Source of the DNA: Berberis thunbergii
Lineage: Eukaryota; Streptophyta; Magnoliopsida; Ranunculales; Berberidaceae
NCBI GenBank assembly: GCA_003290165.1
Contig: QNQO01000226.1
Coordinates: 744,001-808,000, forward strand
Direction: 5' to 3'
DNA length: 64,000 bases
In this document: positions 1 to 12,043 of the stretch, piece by piece
Layout of the letters: each line of letters starts with the position of its first letter
Position numbering within the stretch: position 1 is the first letter of the stretch
Notes under the pieces: generated by a model
The model's database searches: none
Seen by the model: only the letters and a program-made list of their open reading frames with translations
What the model was told of the DNA's origin: nothing
Translations under genes and position numbers: made by a program

Positions 1-855
1 GGATGAACTCCAAACAAACGCTAAATTTTTTATATTAATTTGCAAGTATTCTGACCAATAAAATGTCTCGATCCACTGAAAACGCTAAGACTGTGCAGCG
101 CTGTCTTTATTACATGATTTAAATAAAAACCTAGTTTTGGATTTTCTTTTTTAACTCAACCAATTCCTATGAAAATACAATAAAAATTTCATATTTCTGT
201 ATTAAACTCTAATCTTAATTAATTGATTAATTTTAAAAAAAATAAAATAGAACAAATAAGACTCACCTGTGATCGGATTCAGCAGAGAAAATTGGTGAGA
301 CGCAGGTGAAGAGAAGAACAAAGATCCTTTGTTTTAATTCTCTATCGTTTTGTTTGTTTAATGAAAACCCTCTCTCTCTTGGTTTCTCTTTACTGTTCTT
401 GTACTTCCCATTTCTCTTTTCAATCTCTTCTCTTTTTGTCTCTATTTTCTTTCTTAAGCAATGTAAATCAAAGCAAACCTCTTTCTCCCCCCCCCCCCCC
501 CACCACATTAAGTCATGTTTTTGGCCACCATCAACATAAAACCAAACAATTTAATAAAGAACACCATGAAAATTAGGGTTTTATAAAGTATATGTGCACC
601 CCTTTTATTTTACCCTATCACTACCCTAATGTAAAGAAAAACAACCCAAACTATGTTTAGTCAAACAAAATTCAATTTGGGTTTTCTGGCTCACAGACAA
701 TATCCAACCCAGTTCGCTAACCACACTCAAACACACACTTCATTCTATTTAACAATGGTAAAAAAAACAAATGTTTTTACCTAATATATAAGATTATAAT
801 ATATCACACATAAATAAATAATAGTATTTATTTATTTAATTCAGCAGGTATTACA
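1..855 (-). mobile_element. LARD-L, 3' LTR (partial, cut by window edge)
   Basis: This is the inner part of a long terminal repeat whose other end lies outside the window. It matches 3617-4475 closely over its length, including the shared end ggtattaca, so 1-4475 reads as LTR, internal region, LTR. On the minus strand this is the downstream (3') LTR. It contains a pyrimidine-rich stretch and a run of 14 C residues near 487-500. The short ORFs across 263-576 are low-complexity and I do not call them genes. Confidence 0.75.
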
Positions 856-1720
856 ATATACACACCTCAAAAGAATCTCGTCCCGAGATTCAGAAGGTAA
901 GGGAGTCATGTGATTTTTTTTAATATATATATAACTCGGCAAACGAAATAAGATTTTAAAAAATACATTTTTAGAAGAGAAGTTATTCAAATCTTATACT
1001 CATAGAAAATTTGCACATCATGCAAAGTCTCATAACAAACATGCATAGAAACGAGGCTGCTACATGAGTATATCCATAATATTGTAATAAGAAGACAAAA
1101 ATAAGGAATTTGAACACTTTATCTACAAAACATTTATTAAGGACAGTGAAAAAGTACGGGTATAACAATATACAACTCAAAAGAATCTCGTCCCGAGATT
1201 CGGTAGAGGAGGGTAAGTAGGTAATTAATTCTACAATAAGCAAACTACCTTCCGAATGAAACAACACTAGAGTCCAAATAATAAATTTATCCAGAATAAA
1301 TTTTGTGCTAATTGTCCTTAAAAACAAACCACACATCACATTGACAAACAAGTAGCTCAAGTGTATGCCCACTTCATAAAGATAAACACACAAAAGAAAT
1401 ATTATAAAAAAATTTATGTAAGTATAAAAATACGGAGTGCTACAATATACACAACTCAAAAGAAATCTGGCCCCGAGATTTGCTGAAAGGGCTAACTAAA
1501 AGCTCATCATAATATACCGCTACACGGAAATGTAATATGATTATTCCCGCACACGCAAGTCAAAGAATCTCATCACGAGATTCACCTAGAAAAGGAAACA
1601 ATACTGAAGGTCCAAGGTTCACCCTTATCACTTTTATACTTTTATACACCCATATCCGCATTTCGAGGATCACATAGACTCTACCCCAGGCTAAGCTAAC
1701 CAAATGCTCTGATACCAAAC
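856..1720 (-). mobile_element. LARD-L internal region, no gag-pol
   Basis: 865 bp lie between the two LTRs. No gag, protease, RT or integrase motif is visible, so the element would depend on proteins from elsewhere. Four short inverted repeats of the form gaatctcg-tcc-cgagattc occur near 873, 1185, 1458 and 1562, the last two mutated. Three of them follow a 'tacaatatacacaactc'-like lead-in that resembles the LTR edge. From memory, this hairpin just upstream of the 3' LTR resembles the end of the Tekay/Del chromovirus coding region. That link is an inference. Confidence 0.7.
1706..1717 (-). other. Primer binding site of LARD-L
   Basis: Read on the minus strand this is TGGTATCAGAGC, the standard plant retrotransposon primer site complementary to the 3' end of initiator Met tRNA. 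It lies three bases from the LTR edge at 1721 and fixes the element's orientation as minus. Confidence 0.85.
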
Positions 1721-4475
1721 TGTCACGCCCCAATTTTTGAAAAACGAAAAAAAAATCCTTATATCCACTTAGGATTAGGATTTTTCGCTTCCCCAAAACT
1801 CGGACGTGAAAATTTAACAACAGAAATAATAAAAAAAATAAAAATTAACATAAATAAAAATTGTAACCAGATTAACTCTTTGGAGATTCTGTCCCACAAG
1901 TAAACCTCTCATATCGCCGCCTCAATGACTTTCTAACCTGTGAAAAGCTAAATGACTACGTTTCAATAAAAACGTACCCAAGAAACGTAAATTTACTTGG
2001 GTCAGCAAGGTAGCTGGTATGAGTAATTTCCATCCTCATAAATAAAATAGTTACATGCTTTAACATGAAAATTTCATAAACAAGAAAATAACACTCAAAG
2101 TCTTGTAGTTTCTCAACAAGGCAAACATTTCATACTACAAAGTTTTATCATGCTTAAAATATACATTTACTTTACCAACACTTACACAGTGAATGTCGAA
2201 CGTGGTAAGTCTAACTTAAAAAAATTGTTAGTAGACTTACCATGCTGCACGGTACGTTTAGATAAAATTCGTAATTTATCGGTCCTCATAAATACAGATC
2301 ATACTCATAACCACCATTATTTAAATGTCAACAAAATATATTTTACCTTAAGGAAGACATGTAGTTCTCAGAGTGAGCATTTAGTTTCTTCCATTAAGGC
2401 AATCATACACATACACAAAATCTCATTTTTTTTTCATAAACGCAATACCCTCCTTGTGCCGAATACACCTCGCCCAAGTGTGTCTCCCTTGCCTTCGAAA
2501 CCACTCGGAGCATGCATGTTCCAAATGGGGTGCCACATCGAGGAACTTTTCATCTCACCCGAAGTTCGATCCATGGCAAACATTTTCTAAATACTACACA
2601 TACTACCAAACTCACATAGAACGACATACCGATATGCAAGCAAGTCTGCATACCCAAAATTATGTCACATGTATACAAGCAAGTCTGTATACAAAAATCA
2701 TATTTCAAATTTTTTTTGGAGTTGTGGAAAAGAGCATAAAAATCAAATAATTCTCAACTCTTTTATGCTGACACTTTGTCAACCATAAACACATCGACCA
2801 CAATATTCACCATTTCTTTTGGGGAAGCAAAATACATTTTCAGAAGTAAATTTTATATAACACAACATGGATCACACTTTTTCATTATAAAGATTAGCAA
2901 GTCAATTTGCATAACCATAAAACTCAAGTTTACAGTATAATCTCATACTAAACACGCATTCTAGTTATAACGCAAAAATGCAAATACGAATTTACAAAAT
3001 AATAATAATACCCAAGTCATCAAAAATTCTCTTCTTACTATAATATTTACGAATAACCAAAAATACCTAAATTTCTAAAAGAGAGAAAGGAAGAAACTCA
3101 CTTAACCTCCTCACCTAGTCATAATAGCTTTAACCAGAGACACACAATAACAAGTAACAATGCATGATGGTTACATTCAAATACATGATTTAGTCTAAAC
3201 CCTAACCTGAAAACCACCATTACACATCCACTTTCTACCAAACAACCTAAAAAAATTTAAAACAACCCCATACCACAAAAACAACAAAGCACGTGACTTC
3301 AAACAAAAAGGGTTCGACGAAGTCACTATTTAAGCCATAATGTAAGCCAATCCGATCTAACAAACCAAATCCCACCAAAATATATATATACATACCCATT
3401 TCAACAAACCATGATTTCAAACTCCACTTCATCCCAAATATAAATTTTCAAACTTATTTTCATATAAATATCCAAATCATATACATATAGTCATCTAAAC
3501 GAAAAAATATGAAAAGAGAAGGGAGGAAACTCACTAATTTCTACTAAAACTTTTATAGACATGGATTTCTAAAATTCATTTTGTGACATTTTCTCTGCCT
3601 TGAGGGAGATCTAACCGTTGAATGAACTCCAAACCAATGCTAAAATTTTTATATGGATGTTATGAACCGAAAGAATTATATTGCAAGTATTCTGACCACT
3701 AAAAAGTTTCGATCCACTTAAAAAGCTAAGATTGCGCAAAGCTGTCTTTATTACAGGATTTAAATAAAAAGCCCAGTTTTGGGTTTTCTCTTTTAACTCA
3801 TCCAATTCCTACGAAAATACAATAAAAATTTCATATTTCTGTATTAAACTCTAATCTTAATTAATTGATTAATTTTACAAAAATAAAATAGAACAAAGAA
3901 GACTCACCTGTGATCGGATTCGGCCGGGAAATTGGTGAGACGCAGGCCAAGAGAAGAACAAAGATCCTTTGTTTTAATTCTCTATCTTTTTGTTTGTTTC
4001 CTCTCTCTTTTGGTTTCTCTTTTCTGTTCTAGTACTCCTAATTTCTCTTCTTAATCTCTTTTGTCTTTGTCTCTCTTTTCTTTCTTAAGCAATGTAAATC
4101 AAAACAAGCCTCTTTCTCCCCATTAAGTCATGTTTTGGCCACCACCAACATAAAACCAAACAATTTAATTAAGAAACCATTAAGATTAGGGTTTTATAAA
4201 GTATATGTGCAACCCCTTTTTATTTTACCCTATCACTACCCTAATGCAAATAAAAACGACCCAAACTATGTTTAGTCAAACAAAGCCCAATTTTGGTTTT
4301 CTGGCTCACATACAATATCCATCCCAAATTCGCTAACCACATTCAGATACACACTTCATTCTATTTAGCAACGGTAAACAAACAAATATTTTTACCTAAT
4401 ATATAAGATTATAATGTATCACACATAAATAAATAATAGTATTTTATTTATTTATTTAATTCAGCAGGTATTACA
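1721..4475 (-). mobile_element. LARD-L, 5' LTR
   Basis: 2755-bp LTR bounded on the plus strand by tgtcacgcccc and ggtattaca, giving TG...CA ends. It shares both ends, the primer site and several internal blocks (for example around 1721-1810 and 2450-2600) with the LTRs of the 31230-46827 array, so both belong to one family. It is shorter and clearly diverged, and I see no O-fucosyltransferase fragment in it. No convincing ORF is present. The base run after 4475 continues element A's LTR, so this element inserted into that LTR. Confidence 0.75.
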
Positions 4476-4866
4476 TCTTTTATCGAATGTTTTCTTTACC
4501 TTATATAATATACATAATTAACTCTCTACGTGACTTAAGCATGTAAGGCATGATTAGAGGAGGCGTTCTTCATAACGATTTCTTCTTTCATTGAGGTACG
4601 TCCTTGGAGGAGTGATTCCCGCCATGACTTGTTTCCATTGTAACCTCTCTTTCTCTAAGGGAAGATATTCGTTGGGCTTGAACTTGAGCCTTTGATTATG
4701 ATCTAATTATCAAGGACCCTTTTGAGTTTTAATGATTGGGTCTTTCTTTTTGGGCTTCTAGGATTAAGTTCATTATTCGTGTTGAGATAGAAGTGTTTGT
4801 TCCTCTTGATGGATGATCTTTGCCACGTGTACGGTTGTGATTAGAGGCTCATTTGATGTATCATCA
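4476..4866 (-). mobile_element. Element A, 3' LTR remnant
   Basis: Homologous to 18789-19174 and to 57200-57583, ending in the same gatgtatcatca. The first roughly 160 bp of the LTR (counterpart of 18626-18788) are absent here because LARD-L inserted at 4475. It includes a ccacgtgt G-box-like core near 4823. Confidence 0.8.
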
Positions 4867-4880
4867 GCTACTCCCCCTAG
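4867..4880 (-). other. Polypurine tract of element A
   Basis: On the minus strand this reads ctagggggagtagc and abuts the LTR start TGATGATACATCA. This is the expected position for plus-strand DNA priming. Confidence 0.7.
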
Positions 4881-5206
4881 TTATTAGGCATGCTTGCGTG
4901 GCCACTAACTCTTCGACAGTTGGCTTTACGAATTCATCATTATTTTTCTGCACACCATTAAATATTGTTAATAGCTTTCAATTCGGTTTCTATTCCACTG
5001 CCCCATTAGTCTGTTTGTTTTGGAGCAATTTTTGGGATTTCGTTCAGCCATCATGTCTGGCACGTCTTCCCATTAGTTGTCTTTTCATTGCCAACCCTAT
5101 AAAAGGGTGGAGGGTATCTGTGTTACCTTCTTTACGCTATTTCCACTTTTAGAACTCATTATTTCTCACTTTCTTCATTTTCTATCTTGCCCAATCTATT
5201 TTTCGT

Positions 5207-7447
5207 GGCTTCTAACATAGTTCTAAGTGGGGACGGTCCTACTGTTTGTGAGGTGTTCTTTGAACCTAGGCAGGCGACGCAAGGAACTTTAGACTATGTT
5301 TGTCAAACGTTCTCTCTTTTGTCTTATTTGAAGCTGCGGAAATTTTAAGAGCCCAGGAAGTGGACTAAACTGCATTTTACTGAAGTAGAGCAAAGATTCT
5401 GTGAGCGGTTTCTCTCGCTTCCTCATGTTGCTTTGGAGGATTTTCTTACTCTGGATGCCGTCGAGCGTAGTAGTTTGTACACTATGAATGATGTGGAGCG
5501 TGCTCTGCTTATTGAGCATCAAAATTCTGACGTCAATGTTGATCATGCTGGCAATGTTGTCATCTCTGACAAAGCGAGAACATAGTGCTTTAGTTAGAAT
5601 TGGTGATGCTAGCACTGATTGGAAAGTAAGCTCTGCCTAAAAGTTTCAGATCTTGATGTTCCAATTGTTGTTGGTGGTGCCGGTTAGACCACCAGGAAGA
5701 GGAAGGCTTCCAGGCCTGCCAGCCCATCAAAGAGGCTAGTTTCTAGTACTTTGGTTAGCCCTAACCGTATTACAAAGTGGAAGAGACTTGTTGGTTCTAC
5801 TCCAAGGGCTGCTTGGGTTGTTTCATGATTGAGTTTTGTTGGGCAAGGTGATGAAGACGATGCTCATGTTGTTGTTCGAGAGGTTGATGAACTAAATCAG
5901 GTTGTGGAAAGAATCGGATTGCTGCTCATGTTCTACTGCTGGCGTGCTCGATCTCGTCAAGTTTTCGGATGATGATGTTCATGTCATCAATAATAAGATG
6001 ACACAAATTGCAATGGAGTTGTCTCATAATCCAAACAGTGAGAAGATCATTGTTGATTTTGACTATGATCCTATATTTGGCGAAGTTGAAGTTGATTGTG
6101 GTCAAAACTCCATGTCTCCTCCTCCTCCTTCTCCAACTCGTCATGCTGATGTAGCAGAGTTGCCTTTTTCTCTTCCTACTTGCCCCACGCCTGCTACTAC
6201 TGTTTTGAAAAATAAGGGTAAGAGTGGTTATTTTGTCATCACTACCATTCTGACCGTCAAACCAGTTACCAGAGGTGAGGCTTTAGTTCTTCCGGAACCC
6301 ATTGTCCTTCATCCACTAATCGGTTGAAAAGAGCTTGTCCCTGGAGAGATCAGTACTAACTCGGATGAGAAGTTCAATTGGTTTTTGGAGATAGACGTGT
6401 AAGATAGTGCGTGTAATCCCATCATCTCGTGGCATAAGCATTTGGTGGAGAGAGCCCAGATGCTAGTGTGTCGGTCTAGTGAGCACCTCAACCAAGGTGT
6501 TGAACAAATAATGGAGAGGACGAATCATCTCACTTATGCTGGGATGATGGGATCGGTTACAAGGTTGCACGTGATCATGTGTCGATCGTGGAAAAGAAGA
6601 TGGCAGGGCATGCATTGTTGCTTTCTCACGTCTTACGACAAATTGATAAGGTGAAGGCGAAACATGCCGAGTTGGTAAAGGTTGTTGATGTTACTCGATC
6701 TTCGTTGAAGGAGGTAGAGTCTTTCCAAGATAAGTTTGTTGCTGACCCTACTGTTTCGGAGGATGAGATGAACAGTCTGCGGGATCAATTGATTGCTGTC
6801 GAAAGCGAGATGTCCAGTGAGAAGGTTGGTCGTGATGAGGCAATGCGTATTGGTGATGAGCTTTCTGTTTGTCGTAAAACCACTGAGGAGCGAGTAGTGC
6901 GGCTAACCTATGAGCTTGCTTATGTTAAAGAGCAAAATCTTGTGAGGCTTTCCGAGGTTGAAAGAGAACTTGCTTTGACTAAGGAGAGCTTTCACGGGTT
7001 ACAAATAAGTTGAGGTCTACAGAAGCGGCGGAATGGAGCAAAATTGTCGATGGCAGGATTGATATGATCGATTTTATTGAATCGGAGGAAGGTCGTGATA
7101 TGTCAAAATATCATGCCTTGGCTGATCAAGTCTTTGAGGACAATGATGATGATCCGATTGACAAAGGTCAAATATCATATCCTCCCTCCGATCCTACCGT
7201 TGTTGTTGAGACCTTTTCTCCTTTGACTGGTCATGTTGGTGGAGATAGAGCTCGACGACCATCTGCTGCTACTGCTGAAGAAAAGGCTCCATCTCCTTCT
7301 GAAGACAAGACTCCATCTCTTCCCTCCAACCATGCTACTGAAGGCAATATTCAACCTCCTCCAACTTTCTCTGCTAGTGATACTTTGATTACCTCGTCTA
7401 TCTCTTCTACAACTGTTGTATCTTTCTCCCAGGATGTAACAAAATAA
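5207..7447 (+). pseudogene. Antisense ORF (aORF) of element A, decayed
   Basis: Open stretches on the plus strand, opposite to gag-pol, lie between the integrase end and the 3' LTR. Coding potential starts near 5207 (GTG where an ATG may have been) and continues in pieces at 5207-5630, 5902-6327, 6579-7013 and 7010-7447. The first piece holds an EQRFCERF...LEDFLT motif. The 6579-7013 piece (144 codons) is rich in E, K and L in heptad-like spacing and looks like a coiled coil. The last piece is acidic, then Pro/Ser/Thr-rich. Tat elements are known to carry such extra ORFs, often with a plant mobile/transposase-28-type domain and a coiled coil. No function is proven. Several stops and frame changes make it a pseudogene here. 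Confidence 0.6.
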
Positions 7448-7814
7448 AAAATGAATGAATATTTCATTTTGATTACACTAGTGTCCTTTTTGTTGTTTTG
7501 TCTTTTTTGTAATGATCGTTGTCCAATTTGCATGTCTCTTATGATATATTGTGTCATTGGAAATTGTTGTAGACGTAGCTTGACTTTTAATGTCTAAGCT
7601 AACCTTGTGATCTAGTCATAGATAATAAATATATTCTGACTTTGTCGTTCAAGTTTTGTATATGTTTTCATCTAACTTAACAGTTTAGGCTTGGTTGAAT
7701 TCATGTTTTTGAACTTGCTTCTGAATTGGCTGTTCTGATTAATTTGATGTCTTGCGGCCCGACATTGTAACCAAACTATAAATTTTGATTAAGTCTGACT
7801 TACACGTATTGACT
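7448..7814. other. Spacer between aORF and tandem repeat in element A
   Basis: AT-rich non-coding sequence after the aORF stop. No motif was recognised. The ends of the aORF and the repeat bracket it, so it is probably the aORF 3' region. Confidence 0.5.
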
Positions 7815-8577
7815 TATTAAGTACACTTCGTGATCCGACATGGTGATCAGACTAGAAAATTTTCGAGTAAGTTTGATTTAAAAGTCCTGACTTTTAAGTA
7901 CACTTCGTGGTTCGTCATGGTGATTGGACCCAGAAGATTTACGAGTAAGTCAGACTTATACGTCCTGACTCTTAAGTACACTTCGTGGTCCGACAAGTTG
8001 GTGATCAGACCATAAAATTTTCGAGTAAGTTTGATTTATAACTCCTAACTTTTAAGTACACTTCGTGGTTCGTCATGGTGATTGGACCCAGAAGATTTAC
8101 GAGTAAGTTAGACTTATACGTCCTGACTCTTAAGTACACTTCGTGGCCTGACAAGTTGGTCAAGCCAGAAGGTTTGCGAGTAAGTTTAACTTATTCGTCT
8201 GACTTTTAAGTACACTTAATGGGCTTGTCATGTTGATTGAACCAGAAGATTTACGAGTAGGTTTGACTTATACATCCTGACTTTTAAGTACACTTCGTGG
8301 TTTGACATTTTGGTCGGGCTAGAAGGTTTACGAGTAAGTCTGACTTATACGTCCTAACTTTTAAGTAAACTTCGTTGTTCGTCATGGTGATCGGACCAGA
8401 AGATTTACGAGTAGGTGTGACTTATATGTTCTGGCTTTTAAGCACACTTCGTGGTCCGACATTTTGGTTGGGCAAGAAGGTTTACGAGTAAGTTTGACTT
8501 ATACATCCTGACTTTAAGTACACTTCGTGGTTTAACATGTTGGTCGAGCCAGAAGGTTTACGAGTAAATTCCTAGTT
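7815..8577. repeat. 77-bp tandem repeat, about 10 copies
   Basis: Units start with ttttaagtacacttcgtgg near 7815, 7892, 7970, 8050, 8128, 8203, 8281, 8358, 8435 and 8512. Two alternating kinds can be seen. One carries 'ccgaca...ttggtc' and 'agaaggttta'; the other carries 'cgtcatggtgattgga' and 'agaagattta'. They alternate through most of the array. Tandem repeats between pol and the 3' LTR are known in Tat-type elements and can seed satellites. Confidence 0.85.
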
Positions 8578-8599
8578 GAATTTGACGAGCTGACTGGAT

Positions 8600-10140
8600 C
8601 AGATTATTGGAGCATGAGAGGAAGGGTTCTTGGAATTCAGAGGTTTATTCATAATCTTCTTCAAGTGTTCGACATTCCATGGTATTTTGAGTTGTTCACC
8701 CTTCGAATCTTCTAGCCAGTATGTTCATGGGCTATTGATTTTCACCACTTTGTATGGTATTTCCCAATTTGGATTCAGTTACCCGCGCCTGGTTCTTTTG
8801 TATTGAGTCTGACCTTTCTAAGCACCTAGTCGCTCACGCTGAACGTGCGAGGTTTTACTTTTTTGTTGTAGTTACTGGCAATTCTTTGTTGTTAGGTCAC
8901 TAAGTGAATCTTTGTCTCGTTTCTCATCGAGAAGGGCCAGTCTGACATGCAGTGTTTTGTTGTTATATTTTGTTTGGAACTCTTCGGTCATGAATGTTGG
9001 CATGCCAATTTCTACTGGTACCATTGACCAGATCCATATGCCAGGGCGAACCGTGTTTGTCCAATCGGAGTTCTCTTTGTTGTTTTGTACGCCCAAAGGA
9101 TGTCTGGCAATTTGGACACCCACAATCCTTTCGATGCTTCAAGCTTCTTTTTATGGCTTCTAGGATTGTTCTATTAGTCACCTCTGCTTGTTTGTTAGCT
9201 TGTGGGTGGGCGGGTGCTGAGAAGTGTTGTTTGATGTTTAAGTTTTCACACAACTTTTTGACTTTCTTGCCTTCTAATTGTTTTCCATTGTCAATGACAA
9301 TTACTCTAGGGACTCCAAATCTACATATTATGTTCTTCTAGAGAAAGTTTTCAATTTGAGCTTCTCTCATCTTTGCCAATGGTTTTATTTCTGTCCATTT
9401 AGTGAAGTAATCTACTGCTACGAGGAGGAACTTCTTTCTGTCGGACATTGGAAGTGGCCCTACTATGTCCATTCTCAACTGCTCAAACGACCAAGGACTA
9501 CTAATCAGTATTAGGTTTTGGCTTGGCACATGGGAGTACGAAGATAATTATTGACATTTTTCGTTAGTGCAAACTATTTCATTTGCATCTTGTTGCATTG
9601 TTGGCCACTAGTATCCCAATGTTAATGCTTTGGGAGCGAATGTTTTTCCTCGTGGATGGTTCCTGCCTATGCCGAAATGTATTTCTCGTAGAACATAGTC
9701 GGCATCGCTTGATGAAAGGCATTTTAATAGTGGACCCATGGCAGACCTTCTGTAGAGTTTGTCGTTAATCAGTGTGTTTCGTACTGCTCTATTTCATAGT
9801 TTACATGCCTCCATCTTATTCGTTGGTAGTGTTTCGTTTTGTGTATACGTCAAGATTGGAGTTATCCAATTGTTCTTCTAATCTGTTGTACACGTTTCTT
9901 GTGCTTGGTTTTCTAGGATTGAGCTTTCTTGTACTGTGACAAGTGCATTATCAGTTTCTTCAGCACGTGATGCCTCCTTAGCCAAGCTGTATGCTCTTTC
10001 ATTTTCCCTAGTGTGCATTGTAAAAAGGTTATTGTTTTGAAGCTTTTAATCGGTTCGCTTGCCTTTTGATGGTAGACTTTCATCCATGCATCTTTCACTT
10101 GGAATTCACCGTTCAATTGGTTGACTACTGATGCAGTCAT
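8600..10140 (-). pseudogene. Element A pol: RNase H end and integrase
   Basis: Minus-strand fragments. RNase H is at 9913-10140 (VVNQLNGEFQVKD). The integrase core is at 9338-9529 (MDIVGPLPMSDRKKFLLVAVDYFTKW, second D outside) and at 8963-9253 (HFSAPAHPQANKQAEVTNRT, with the glutamate after the QAN block). The integrase C-terminus is near 8625-8720, with a WNVEHLKK-type ending. These blocks are standard for Ty3/gypsy Tat polymerases. Stops and frameshifts break the reading frame throughout. The RNase H start is lost at about 10140, where element B begins. Confidence 0.75.
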
Positions 10141-10791
10141 TTTCTACTTCCCGCTCTGACCTTGACCTGCAAACTTGTTGATCTACACAAGGAACACACA
10201 TGAGCTACGGACATCCGCTGTGGTGGCCGATGACCCTCCGATGCTAAAGTCAGACAGGAATCTGAGGAAGGTGTAATGTTGTAAAAAGAGAATTTGTAGC
10301 GTACCTTAGCTTATCAACCTCATCTTATTTATAATGCAGGAGTCCTGTTTTGACCAGGCTATCGATGTCGTAGTTTAGGGAAGAATATCATCGTGGAGAT
10401 CCTTCTCTAATTAAAAGTCGGTTGAGAAGGAAAGTTTCCATGTTAACCATGTGCTCCTAGATATGCGGGAGATAGTTCCCATTCCGAGAGTAGTCTATAG
10501 GTAGAAGTCTTCATATGTGATATGTAGTCTGGAATATGCTTCCTAGTTGGAAGAAAGGAGCTGCTGTAATTTCGTGTCTGCAATTGATCATCGAGATACT
10601 TGCCTTAACATGGCTCACGGGTATTGAGGATAGTTGTGAGACATGTGGGCCTAGTAGGCTATAAGAATTCGAGCCCACTTGGCGGACTACATTGGGCAGG
10701 GTTAGAATTGAGTGTTAGGTTGACGCTAGGGCCTCGAAATCATCATGACACATGTACGATGCAGAGTTGAGAGCGTTTCAGTTTATCATCA
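10132..10791 (-). mobile_element. Element B, 3' LTR
   Basis: The right edge is well marked by tttatcatca followed by a pyrimidine run, as in A. The left edge is placed where A's RNase H homology ends. The stretch gacctgcaaa near 10163 and the 'gatgctaaagtcag' block near 10240 match the corresponding order in the LTRs of A and C. Confidence 0.6.
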
Positions 10792-10806
10792 GCTGTTCCC
10801 CCCGAG
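10792..10806 (-). other. Polypurine tract of element B
   Basis: Minus strand ctcggggggaacagc, directly next to the LTR start TGATGATAAACTG. Confidence 0.7.
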
Positions 10807-11529
10807 TTAGTGGGCTATCACATTTGTTCACTAAGTCATTTCTTGAAAAGATATGTTGCTCATGATGTTTGAGTCTGAATTGTTGCTTGAGCCGTGTGCT
10901 TCATTAATCTAACGTGCATCGGTTTGGTGGAAAAGAGGCGGGAATCCCATCCCTGTTTAGGTCATCCTTCATGCGGAGACTAACTCTTATATTTTATTGC
11001 TTTTAGAGATTTTGCTTTGTTTATCTTCTGATTGAAAATATTGTTTCATCTTCTTCATGGCTCAACAAAACCTTCTTGATGACGCAACTTTGGCCAAGGG
11101 CCTTGATTTTTTCGAAGACAGGTTGTGTTCTGAATTGGGCCTTGCTAAAATCCGTACGAAGTTCGAGGTCCTTAAGGACCTGTTGTTATATGCTCTAAAG
11201 GATGATCAAATGCCAATGTTGTCACCGGCGGGGGGGTTCATCTGCGTGTACCGCTGGATGCTCCAACTTGAAGTCCCTTTTCCTGTTCAGGATGTGATTT
11301 GGGACTTCTTAAACTTCCTTGGAATTCGTTCGGCCCAGTTGGTGCCTAATGGGTACAAGATCGTTCTTATCATTTTGATTAGGGTGAAAAAATCTGGCGT
11401 CCGCATGACTCCGCAGGTGATCCAGTTGCTAACTTCTTTTCGGTTGAATAATCACATTGTCTGTAAAATGATGTCGTCGGCTTGCTTTGAGAATTTTCCT
11501 GATGACTTCAAGACCTGGCAGAAGTAATG

Positions 11530-11897
11530 TGTCACGACCCGATCCACAGAGTGCTATATTGTCCATTTTGGGCCCAAGGCCCGCACGACTTTAAAACGCA
11601 TAGTATTAGAGTGGCATAGCGGGGCTCATGGTACTATATTGTCCGCTTTGCGATCCACGGGCCTGTTGAGCTCCAACCCTCACCCTCCCCCTCACGGTTT
11701 TAAAAGTGTAGTACTTTGTAGATTCAACCTCGTACATATATAGCACATCCCCTTCCCTCACCTAGGCAATGTAGGACTATAATCTTTTCTTGGTAGCTTG
11801 CCCAACCCCTCTTGGGATCCACGGGCCTATTGGGCTTCACCATCACGGGCCTCTCTTGCACCCTCCCTCTCAGATTCGCCCGCACAAAGATATCACA
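11530..11897. mobile_element. Small solo LTR / TRIM-like insertion in the B aORF
   Basis: 368 bp beginning tgtcacgaccc and ending gatatcaca (TG...CA), flanked on both sides by taatg (11525-11529 and 11898-11902). It contains the 'tattgtcc...gggcccaaggcccgcac' block that I associate with short widespread dicot repeats. The five-base duplication and TG/CA ends fit an LTR-integrase insertion. No coding sequence is present. Confidence 0.8.
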
Positions 11898-11976
11898 TAA
11901 TGCTTCTTGGCTCTTGTGGATTCAAAGTACTTCCAGTTCAAGGGTCGTTCGCTCGCACGAGAGTTCAAGCCACTTC

Positions 11977-12043
11977 GTAAGTGTATTTTTTTTATTCTGT
12001 TGCTCCTGATTGCATGCTAATCGTTGCTTGAGTTTCCTCGTAG
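11977..12043 (+). other. Candidate spliceosomal intron in the B aORF
   Basis: Donor cg|gtaagtg and acceptor tcctcgtag|gatgg enclose 67 bp. The interior is T-rich, and the coding-like frame resumes after it (WFPTTPLTQKSETLW). It supports expression of this ORF from its own, plus-strand transcript. Confidence 0.5.

Noticed and set aside
263..576. Three overlapping ORFs in the partial LTR
   Set aside because: Low-complexity Ser/Leu/Phe-rich translations of a CT-rich stretch. The homologous region near 3900-4180 does not keep them.
985..1459. 158-codon minus-strand ORF in the LARD-L interior
   Set aside because: Hydrophobic, AT-driven composition. It overlaps the hairpin modules, has no motif and is not kept in the array interiors.
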